From Candidatus Sulfopaludibacter sp. SbA3 (lineage in GTDB: Bacteria > Acidobacteriota > Terriglobia > 20CM-2-55-15), in the NCBI GenBank assembly GCA_945861845.1, contig CAMAWS010000046.1, positions 1 to 12,035 on the forward strand: 12,035 nucleotides of DNA. The letters run 5' to 3'. Shown piece after piece: positions 5,849-12,035 of the stretch; position 1 is the stretch's first letter, and each line of letters starts with the position of its first letter. The notes under the pieces were generated by a model. The model ran no database searches and had not been told where the DNA came from. It was given only the letters and a program-made list of their open reading frames with translations. The translations under genes were made by a program, and so were the position numbers.

Positions 5849-7360
5849 CTACGCGCCGACCGGAACCAGTTTGAGACCTTTCGCCGCAGCTCTTGATCTC
5901 AACCTCGCCATCTCCATATCCTCTCTCTTTTGCTCGAACTTTGCCGCTCCCTGGTCCACCCAAGCTTCCCCTTTGGTCAACATCCGGTACACCAGCACCG
6001 CCAAGTGCCGAGCCATCGCCTTCACCGCCGCCGTCTTCGAGGGCAGTTCCTTCCGCAGGTGCCGGTATCTGGCCCCCAAGTAACTCTGGCTCCGCAACAG
6101 CGTCGTAGCCGCCAGCCGCAGGCTCATCGCCACCCGGTTTTGCACTTTCCGCCTCCCCGGCCCCACCACTTTTCCCCCGCTTATGTCCTTGCTCGGCGTC
6201 AGCCCCAGCCACGACGCAAAGTGGTTCTCCGTCTTGAACGCACTCATGTCCGTCCCCACTTCCGATAGGATCGTCTGCACCGTCATTACGTTGATCCCGT
6301 CGATGCTCGTCAGATCCACCCCCGCGATCCGCTTCTGTTCCTCCTTCAGATCGAACGCCGGCGCGTTGCCTTGCGGCTTTCTGGCTTTCTGGCTCTTTCT
6401 TCCTTTCCCCTTCTTCTCCCCGGCGGGCTTCTCCCCTGCAGGATCTTCCCCTGCCGGCTCTTCTCCACTGCCCTGCTTTTCTTCGCTGCCCTGGCTGCCC
6501 CCGTTCACGGTCCGTGTCGGCAGTGCCCCCAGATATTGCTCCAACTGCTGGTCGCACACCCCCATCTGTTTGTGGGCGAACTCATAATCCGTCACCGCCT
6601 GCCGCAGTTCGAACAGCACATCCTCCCGCCAGTTCCCTTCCAGACTCCGCGCCACCTCTTCCCGGCTCGCCTGCACCCGCTCGTGCTTCAGATCCGCCAG
6701 CTTGTAGGGGTCCCGCTCCCCTCCCAAAATCGCTCCGATGATCGCCTGTCCGCTCACTCCCGCGATGTCGCTGATCACGTTGGCCAACTGCACGTTCATT
6801 TTCGTCAGCGCTTTCTGCATGTGCTGCACTGCCTGCCCCGCGTCTTTCACATACCGGTCCCGCAGCCGCCAAATTGTCCGCACTTTCTCCATCTGCTCTT
6901 CCAGATGGAACGAGTCCCTCAACAGTCCGTAGGTGTGCAACTTCATCAGCCACTGGCACTCTTGTATGTCCGTCTTGCGCCCCGGCAGGTTCTTGGTGTC
7001 GCGGGCGTTGGACAGCGTCACACGGATGCCACGTTCGATCAAAATACAACACAGGGGCATCCAATAAACCCCTGTAGCCTGCACCGCCACCGTGTCGATC
7101 CGGCACCCAAGCAGCCATTCCGCCATCCGCACCAGATCCGCCGTCCAGCAGCCGTACTCCTGCACCGGATTCGGGTCCCGGTCTGGAGGAACGGCCACGA
7201 AGTGGCTTCCATTGCCTACGTCGATTCCCCCGGCGTTGGGATGAACGATGCTGAGCCCTGGATCGCCGGTTACCAGTTGCCGCTGCAACTTTCTTCGCTC
7301 CCGCCGGTTGAGCTTACCGCCGTTTAAGCGTTCGAACGTGGATTGTTTCCGCTTGTTCAT
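5849..7360 (-). CDS. IS110-family transposase, second copy, with catalytic Glu replaced by Gln
   Basis: This is a RuvC-like plus serine-domain recombinase of the IS110 family. ATG at 7360 has AGGAG 7 nt upstream (7368-7372), giving 503 aa; the open frame continues upstream but without family similarity. The basic leader 'MNKRKQSTFERLNGGKLNRR' precedes the core. D47 is in 'AGGIDVGNG' and D131 in 'GRKTDIQECQW'. The second acidic residue is replaced: 'VAVQATGVYW' has Q94 (codon 7079-7081, CAG) where the first copy has E94. Position 134 is Glu, as in the first copy. The middle holds 'HMQKALTKMNVQ' (180-191), then a low-complexity linker with three tandem xPAGE units (301-315) and a Lys-rich run. 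The C-terminal domain has 'SIDGINVM' (352-359) and 'KDISGGKVVG' (391-400; candidate Ser394). Length and frame are intact. If the Gln is real and not compensated, the enzyme may be weak or inactive in cleavage while still able to bind. Confidence 0.95.
   Translation of the reverse strand: MNKRKQSTFERLNGGKLNRRERRKLQRQLVTGDPGLSIVHPNAGGIDVGNGSHFVAVPPDRDPNPVQEYGCWTADLVRMAEWLLGCRIDTVAVQATGVYWMPLCCILIERGIRVTLSNARDTKNLPGRKTDIQECQWLMKLHTYGLLRDSFHLEEQMEKVRTIWRLRDRYVKDAGQAVQHMQKALTKMNVQLANVISDIAGVSGQAIIGAILGGERDPYKLADLKHERVQASREEVARSLEGNWREDVLFELRQAVTDYEFAHKQMGVCDQQLEQYLGALPTRTVNGGSQGSEEKQGSGEEPAGEDPAGEKPAGEKKGKGRKSQKARKPQGNAPAFDLKEEQKRIAGVDLTSIDGINVMTVQTILSEVGTDMSAFKTENHFASWLGLTPSKDISGGKVVGPGRRKVQNRVAMSLRLAATTLLRSQSYLGARYRHLRKELPSKTAAVKAMARHLAVLVYRMLTKGEAWVDQGAAKFEQKREDMEMARLRSRAAAKGLKLVPVGA
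6416..6460 (-). repeat. three tandem 15-bp units coding the PAGE linker
   Basis: Three imperfect 15-bp units encode EPAGE, DPAGE and KPAGE (residues 301-315 of the second IS110 protein). They sit in a flexible charged linker between the helical region and the C-terminal domain, at the place where the first copy has a basic linker instead. The likely origin is slippage expansion. Confidence 0.8.
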
Positions 7361-7641
7361 GCTTACTCTCCTGGAATGGTATTGACCCAGGCTCGGCTCG
7401 GCTGGCGAAATACGGCAGACTCTCCAACGGGGTCGAGCCGGGCCTTTATGCAAGGCCGGCACGCCACCAATCAATTCATCGCGGCAGCCGAAGTCACGCT
7501 CAGTAGCGGGCACGAAGGCACCAAAGAATACTCGACCATAGCTTGCCGCCTGAGTCTATTCTGATTAGACCTCGCGGCTGGAATGGACACAAGTTTCCGG
7601 TTCAATGGATCGCGGCCCCGCCGCGTCAGGGGCGCTCAGAA
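7361..7641 (-). ncRNA. candidate IS110 bridge RNA / left-end region, second copy
   Basis: These 281 bp lie between the second IS110 gene and the stop codon of the tail-cluster gene, and should hold the element's left end. A strong hairpin is present at 7437-7460: GCCGG and CCTT pair with AAGG and CCGGC around a 5-nt loop, nine base pairs with a single bulged base. A GGCTC/GGCTC/GGCTG reiteration lies at about 7391-7405. By analogy with IS621 a bridge RNA would be transcribed here towards the recombinase gene. The element's outer edge, the guide loops and the RNA itself are not shown by one sequence. The rightmost 60-80 bp may be host DNA. Confidence 0.3.
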
Positions 7642-8370
7642 CTACTTCTTCGGTGAATAGTCCGATGGCGGTGTCTTGCCGGTTCTTGGCGTTCTAGGTT
7701 CCGCCGGCTCCGGTTCTGCCGGCTTTGCTTCGTAACCTTCCCCCTCTTCAACCGGCGCCGTGGGGTTTGTCCCGGTAGCCGGTTCCGGCGGGGGCTGCAG
7801 CGTCAAGGGAACAAACGAAGCGCCGGTGCGGGAAGGATCGATCTTCACCGGCTGCGACGCGAGTAGCTCCCCTTGTTCGTCCTGAATTACCAACGACAGG
7901 CTGGCTTTGGGATTCACATCGCACAGCGCCAGGTTGAGGGAGAAATCTCCGAACTCGTTCGTACGTACTTCGGCGATCTTCTTATGCGTCTTCCCTGTCG
8001 TGGAAACCAACTGCACGTTGATTCCCTGAGCCAGCGCTCCGTCGTTGGTGCGCACGGTGCCAACTACGCCATGTTCGGTACTCTTGGGCGGCGTTAGCAA
8101 CTGCACGCGTTTCAGCGCCGTCCTCATAGCAGTGGCAAACCGTGCGCTCTGTTCCTTTTGCTTACGTACGGCGAGCACCTCGGGGTCCTTGCTGCCACGC
8201 TCCCCGATCAGGTCCTTTTCGAATGCGGCCAGGCGGTCTGCTTTTTTCTGATGACTATCGGCAAACGCCCCAACCATGGCCATCTGGCCTGACGTGAGCG
8301 AAGCCAGCAGTTCCTTAGCGGTCTGCACAGCCGCTTGAATCTTGGGCGTCAGCTCAGTTTTGTTTTCCAT
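7642..8370 (-). CDS. helical plus carboxypeptidase-regulatory-like beta-sandwich protein of a tail-like cluster
   Basis: This 242-aa protein has no enzyme motif. Residues 5-92 are strongly helical and charged, probably a coiled coil or helical bundle. Residues 101-190 ('GVVGTVRTNDGALAQGINVQ', then 'TNEFGDFSLNL') look like a carboxypeptidase regulatory-like / Ig-like beta-sandwich. Residues 192-242 form a disordered Pro/Glu-rich tail with 'EPEPAEP' ending in 'SPKK'. There is no signal peptide or membrane segment, so export by Sec is not expected. The start at 8370 lies 2 nt after the upstream stop, and its ribosome binding site (GGGGGGAAC) lies in the last codons of that gene, so translation is probably coupled. 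Small proteins of this layout occur beside DUF6519 genes in my recollection, which suggests a structural or accessory part of a tail-like particle. The exact role is unknown. Confidence 0.8.
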   Translation of the reverse strand: MENKTELTPKIQAAVQTAKELLASLTSGQMAMVGAFADSHQKKADRLAAFEKDLIGERGSKDPEVLAVRKQKEQSARFATAMRTALKRVQLLTPPKSTEHGVVGTVRTNDGALAQGINVQLVSTTGKTHKKIAEVRTNEFGDFSLNLALCDVNPKASLSLVIQDEQGELLASQPVKIDPSRTGASFVPLTLQPPPEPATGTNPTAPVEEGEGYEAKPAEPEPAEPRTPRTGKTPPSDYSPKK

Positions 8371-8372
8371 AT

Positions 8373-11300
8373 CTAGTTGTTCCCCCCGAAGATTTCATTC
8401 AGAGTCGGGCACAGCGTCGAAATCGAGACCTGATTGGACGCGTTGACCGTTTGTTCGGATCCATGGACAAAAAGGCAATGCATCGCCTGATTCAACGACG
8501 TGATGACGTGGCGGCCCACTGTGTACGCGGAGAAAAACGCCGAGTTCGGGAGTTCCGCGAATGCATTTCCGGTAGTGCATACGGCATCGCCGGATACCAC
8601 CAGGTCAAAGCCGAGAAGGCGGCCGGCGGCTTCGACCCGAAACTGGTTGTTGGCAACCTGGCACGCATCCAGCCCGACGATTCCGAAGGCCCACGCGCCA
8701 TTCGCGAAGGTTCCGTTCAGGGCCCGATACGCAACCTGGTTGCCCTGGAACAATATGCGGCCGTCGAAGATAAAGTCGCTGTTCGGAAATCCGGTGGGCC
8801 CGGCGCTGATAATCGCCAGATAGGATGACAGAAGGAACGGAGTATTCTGCGGCGCGTAAGTCACACCGAAGTCGTAAATCGCCACGCTGAAGGGCAACAC
8901 GAATTCCAGTCCGGGCTGAATGATCACGCCATTGGAGGTCAGCGAGTTTCCTTCCACGCTCACCTGGCCGATCGCGTTAATTAGCAATGAATGTCCAGCG
9001 GGTGTGTTCACGACATTGTTGTGAACGCGCATCGCAGGGTACCCGGCCGGAAAGAAAGCTGCCGGGTCGGGGGCGCGCTCCGTGGTAATGAGATTGGCAA
9101 TGATGCCGCCCTGCGGACGCCGCGCTACGGGCGTGGTTAACCGGCAGTAGGTAAGGATCAGGGGCAACTCCGCACGCGAATCGACGGCTACCAGAACAAT
9201 GCCCTGCCCGGCGAGTTGGACGGTCTGCGGAGCGCTTGTGCCAACAACATTTAGTGGCGGCCCAACCTGAGTATTGGCCGCATTAAACGCCCGCAACCGC
9301 ATGGTTTCGCCCTTGTCCAAAACCAAGGTGATCTCGATGGCGTCCGCCGCGTCATGCTTGATCACGAGACCGCGCGCGATCAGCCCCGTCTGCGATCCCT
9401 GCTTACCAATTACCGGCTGGATCGTCCCGGCCGTGGTTGTTATGTCAAGTCCGGTAACCGGGAAGGGGTCAGGCGGAGCATTTACCATCATGGTTTGGAA
9501 ATTGACGCACCTGAGGGCAACCACGTCGTTGGCATTACCGTTGTCCAGGATCGAATTCTCTTCAATGTCGACGCTTTCGCACTCGCTGAGAAAAATGCCG
9601 CAGGCCCCGGGACTGGAGAAACCATTTTCGTTGATCTGGTTATCGGAGATGCGAATCTGGGAGGAATTCTCCAGCACGATACCGCCCCAGGCGATCGAGT
9701 TCCCTTCCGGACTCCGAACATTATTGCTGATCAAATTGCCGGCAATCACCAAATCGTTGACGCCAGGGAAACGGTCATCGGCCCGAGCCAACGTGCAGAT
9801 CCCGCTGTCCTGATTTCCAGAAATGCGGTTACTGTAGATCTGAACGGCTGTAATCGGATTGCCACGGTCCTGAGCCACGCCTCCCGGAAACAGGCTCGCA
9901 GGACCGAAGGCGATACCCGCCGACTGGCTGCCTTCAATGTGATTCTCGATGATCTCGACCAACGCGGACCCTTCCGTGATCAGGACGCCGCCCTCGCACC
10001 GATTATCCGCGATCTGGCAACTGCGCGCCTGTAGCAGTAGGGCGTACCCGGTCTCAGCTACGGTCAGGTCGCAATTCGAAATGCGGAGGTCGCGGGCAAT
10101 GGCGCTGATCGCCGGTCCGCTCTGTTCCGACGTGATCATCAGGGAGTCCATCCAGATACTTGTGGCAAGGATCACGAATGCAGCGGCTCCGGGTGGCGCC
10201 ACTATCGGCGACCGTTTTCCGCATCCGTGAATCCACAGTTTGTTCCGGTTCACCTGAACAGGCGCCGCCAGATTGTACTTACCGGGCAGGATGCATACCT
10301 CGGCAAAATCCGTGCTGCCCGCAAGAGAATCGATGGCGGCCTGAATGCTGGTGAAATCGCCCTTGCTGGTCAGGCCGTCGCCAACGGTTACCGTACAACA
10401 GCAGCAGTTGTCTCCCTTGGAGGGAAAGATGCTCCGGCAGTCGTGGACAGTGGCGGCGGTAGGGCTGGTCCAGGTTACGATGGCCAGTTGGGCGTAGACG
10501 TGTTTGATTCCTTGGGCGGGCGCGTTGGTGAGCGTCTGAATGGTGCCGTCGGTGGCACGCGCGGCAAACATCCAGTAGTCGCCAGTCTTGAAATTGGTTC
10601 CTCCGAACGCGACCTGAATTCCGTCTTCCAAGGGAATCGCCGTGGCCGACGTAGCGATCGGCGCGCTCTTCTGATCCCAGCGGCGCACCTTCGGGTGCAG
10701 AGTCAGGCTGCCCGAAACCGCAACGCTCAGGGTTAGCTCGAGGTTGGCCGCATCGATACTCTGGACCTGGGCAATCGTTCCCGGAATGCCTGCCAGATCG
10801 TTGTGATCATCCAGGACTTCCACCCAGTCGCCCGCGTGCAGGGTGAGAACCTGATCGCGGCCGAGGCGTTTAACGCGAATCTTGGTCGGCTGGCCCGCCA
10901 CGAATTCGGAAATGGGAAAGACCACCGATCCGTTGTCGCGCGACCACTTGAAAGTCGCGATGCCGAGTGCGCCACCCGTGTCCACCTCAACGCGGTACAG
11001 CCGATTCTCCAGTCCCCGGTATCCTCCAGTGGCGCCGATCAGGCAGAGATCGTCCTCGGGCGGAACCGGCACCAGTGAAGCGGTCATCTGCGCGTTGCTC
11101 AACGCCGGAAAGGTCGCGCCGGGGCAGTCGATGGGGCCGACGTTCTCATTGATCCGGATCTGGAAAATCGTTTGCAGGCGAGTGGTGGTGTCAGGACCAC
11201 CCAGCGCGATTTCTTTGATCGATGGATCTTCGATGGCTGTGATATGCCGCTGCCAGACGTCGAGATAAACCGAATCCGTCCGTCCGCCCGCCGGCACCGC

Positions 11301-11633
11301 TGTGAACGGAGGCGGAGTGGCCGGGGGAAATGGCTGCGTCAGATAGGTGGTGGCCGCGAAGAGCTCGCAGATAATCCCCTCGGCATAGAATCTGCCCGCT
11401 GATATGTTGAGATCGCCGCCGCCCGCCGGAACCGTGATCTCGAAGCCGGGACTAAGACTGGGCGCGCCGCTCTTGACACCGGAAAGATCCATGCGCGAGA
11501 CGCGGTCCAGATAGGTGTCGATAGCGGATTGCTCATTCCAGTCCGCATCCAGGTCCACGCGGCCCTGCTGCTTGAGGACATTGGTGTAGCGTTTGGTCGG
11601 ATCGAACGTGAATCTTGTGAAATCGCCTTTCAT
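8373..11633 (-). CDS. DUF6519 / right-handed beta-helix protein, probable tail-like particle component
   Basis: This protein has 1086 aa, starting at ATG 11633 with AGGAAGG 7 nt upstream. The N-terminus 'MKGDFTRFTFDPTKRYTNVL' followed by 'QQGRVDLDADWNEQ' is the hallmark of DUF6519 (residues 1 to about 400). It includes 'RTDSVYLDVWQRHITAIEDP' (118-137), 'ENRLYRVEVDTGG' (209-221) and 'TFKWSRDNGSVVFPI' (227-241). A run of four cysteines, 'NCCCCTVTVGDG' (409-420), marks the switch to a right-handed parallel beta-helix with a pectate-lyase-like start ('FTSIQAAIDSL', 427-437; 'VCILPGKYNL', 446-455). Many 'I.dN.I..n' turns follow (about 510-700). Residues about 710-835 form a distinct non-helix insert, then helix turns resume to about 1070. 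No catalytic residues can be assigned. There is no signal peptide. Such proteins commonly neighbour phage-tail-like or contractile-injection genes and may act as fibre, spike or surface-binding parts; that role is inferred from context. Confidence 0.87.
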   Translation of the reverse strand: MKGDFTRFTFDPTKRYTNVLKQQGRVDLDADWNEQSAIDTYLDRVSRMDLSGVKSGAPSLSPGFEITVPAGGGDLNISAGRFYAEGIICELFAATTYLTQPFPPATPPPFTAVPAGGRTDSVYLDVWQRHITAIEDPSIKEIALGGPDTTTRLQTIFQIRINENVGPIDCPGATFPALSNAQMTASLVPVPPEDDLCLIGATGGYRGLENRLYRVEVDTGGALGIATFKWSRDNGSVVFPISEFVAGQPTKIRVKRLGRDQVLTLHAGDWVEVLDDHNDLAGIPGTIAQVQSIDAANLELTLSVAVSGSLTLHPKVRRWDQKSAPIATSATAIPLEDGIQVAFGGTNFKTGDYWMFAARATDGTIQTLTNAPAQGIKHVYAQLAIVTWTSPTAATVHDCRSIFPSKGDNCCCCTVTVGDGLTSKGDFTSIQAAIDSLAGSTDFAEVCILPGKYNLAAPVQVNRNKLWIHGCGKRSPIVAPPGAAAFVILATSIWMDSLMITSEQSGPAISAIARDLRISNCDLTVAETGYALLLQARSCQIADNRCEGGVLITEGSALVEIIENHIEGSQSAGIAFGPASLFPGGVAQDRGNPITAVQIYSNRISGNQDSGICTLARADDRFPGVNDLVIAGNLISNNVRSPEGNSIAWGGIVLENSSQIRISDNQINENGFSSPGACGIFLSECESVDIEENSILDNGNANDVVALRCVNFQTMMVNAPPDPFPVTGLDITTTAGTIQPVIGKQGSQTGLIARGLVIKHDAADAIEITLVLDKGETMRLRAFNAANTQVGPPLNVVGTSAPQTVQLAGQGIVLVAVDSRAELPLILTYCRLTTPVARRPQGGIIANLITTERAPDPAAFFPAGYPAMRVHNNVVNTPAGHSLLINAIGQVSVEGNSLTSNGVIIQPGLEFVLPFSVAIYDFGVTYAPQNTPFLLSSYLAIISAGPTGFPNSDFIFDGRILFQGNQVAYRALNGTFANGAWAFGIVGLDACQVANNQFRVEAAGRLLGFDLVVSGDAVCTTGNAFAELPNSAFFSAYTVGRHVITSLNQAMHCLFVHGSEQTVNASNQVSISTLCPTLNEIFGGNN

Positions 11634-11645
11634 TGCGAGTCCTTC

Positions 11646-12035
11646 CTATGTCAGGTAGATTAGTCCGGGCTCGAGGCCGAATGGCAGATACTCATCGAGA
11701 CGGATTCTCAAATTTGCTTCCCGCTGCGGCTGAAGCAGCAGATTGAACGCGCCCATTTCGGCAGCGTTCTCAGAGCCGGTTTTGATTTCGCACGCGCATT
11801 CCAGGCCGAGTTGGGCGTAACCGGGGTCGCCATAATGAACGGAGGTGTAGGACGGCCGCACGCGGTTCTTCGCGATCTGCTTGGTCGCCGCGTCGGTGAC
11901 GCCTTCAAGCACCAGGTCCGGCTGGCAGCGGTAGCGGCGCGGCATCCGCGAGCCGGGGGTGATATAGCTGAAGCGAACGCAGCCGGACTGGCGCCGGTCC
12001 GCCTGAGCGATTCCCTGGAAGATGACGTTGGACGC
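11646..12035 (-). CDS. C-terminal part of a tail-cluster protein (runs off the right edge)
   Basis: The frame is open from the window edge (12035) to TAG at 11646-11648, giving at least 129 aa. An internal ATG at 11945 would give only 99 aa, but the upstream codons read on with consistent conservation-like content, so this is a partial gene. Features seen are 'RRQSGCVRFSYITPGSRMPR' followed by 'RYRCQPDL', then 'YTSVHYGDPGYAQLGLECAC', 'NAAEMGAFN' and the ending 'LRIRLDEYLPFGLEPGLIYLT'. I recall this ending from large uncharacterised proteins encoded next to DUF6519 genes in phage-tail-like clusters; no domain function is known to me. Four cysteines are present in the visible part. The stop codon overlaps the ribosome binding site of the DUF6519 gene, and the gap is 12 nt, consistent with one operon. 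Confidence 0.8.
   Translation of the reverse strand, partial: ASNVIFQGIAQADRRQSGCVRFSYITPGSRMPRRYRCQPDLVLEGVTDAATKQIAKNRVRPSYTSVHYGDPGYAQLGLECACEIKTGSENAAEMGAFNLLLQPQREANLRIRLDEYLPFGLEPGLIYLT

Noticed and set aside
4563..7327. Long plus-strand open frames opposite the IS110 genes (4563-5324 and 6371-7327)
   Set aside because: Translations are rich in His, Pro, Arg and Leu with no family signature, and they lie antisense to clearly conserved recombinase genes. They are a by-product of GC-rich codon use.
7371..7590. CCATTCCAG occurring twice upstream of the second IS110 gene as possible element ends
   Set aside because: A 9-base match in direct orientation, one copy adjoining the ribosome binding site, is too short and badly placed to define an end.
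7611..7635. Possible terminator after the 7642 stop: GCCCC/GGGGC arms with a 9-nt loop
   Set aside because: Only five base pairs and no T tract follow on the minus strand, so an intrinsic terminator is not supported.
1..12035. CRISPR array, tRNA or rRNA genes
   Set aside because: No regularly spaced repeats and no tRNA or rRNA-like sequence were seen on either strand.

Overview
All supported genes in this window lie on the minus strand. It is a stretch of high-GC bacterial chromosome in which several insertion sequences are packed downstream of the 3' end of a phage-tail-like (possibly contractile-injection-type) gene set. The transposase types, the GC-rich coding and the DUF6519/beta-helix gene would fit an IS-rich soil bacterium such as an Acidobacteriota member (Bryobacterales/Solibacter-like). 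That placement is an impression from recall, not something the sequence proves.

Layout from left to right. Positions 1-1428 hold an IS1380-family transposase that runs off the left edge and carries a frameshift just before its second catalytic Asp. Positions 1471-1768 hold no recognisable gene. Positions 1769-3761 are a complete IS1634-family (IS4-like DDE) element of 1993 bp, with perfect 19-bp terminal inverted repeats and a 600-aa transposase whose stop codon lies in the outermost repeat bases. Positions 3921-5363 and 5849-7360 are two related but distinct IS110-family transposase/recombinase genes. The non-coding stretches upstream of each (5364 onward and 7361 onward) are where IS110-group elements usually encode a bridge RNA. 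Suggestive hairpins are visible there, but no bridge RNA can be proven from one copy. The second IS110 protein has Gln where the catalytic Glu of the DEDD set should be.

Positions 7642-12035 hold three closely spaced genes that read as one operon. In transcription order they are the C-terminal end of a protein I associate with phage-tail-like clusters, a 1086-aa DUF6519 plus right-handed beta-helix protein, and a 242-aa protein with a helical N-terminus and a carboxypeptidase-regulatory-like beta-sandwich. The intergenic gaps are 12 and 2 nt. They are best read as accessory, fibre or decoration components of a tail-like particle, though no sheath, tube or baseplate gene is visible to confirm it.

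The least explained items are the two candidate bridge RNA regions, the Glu-to-Gln change in the second IS110 protein, and a 9-bp motif (GTATTACCC) present four times, twice near each end of the IS1634 element, including a perfect hairpin and a copy touching the transposase start codon.
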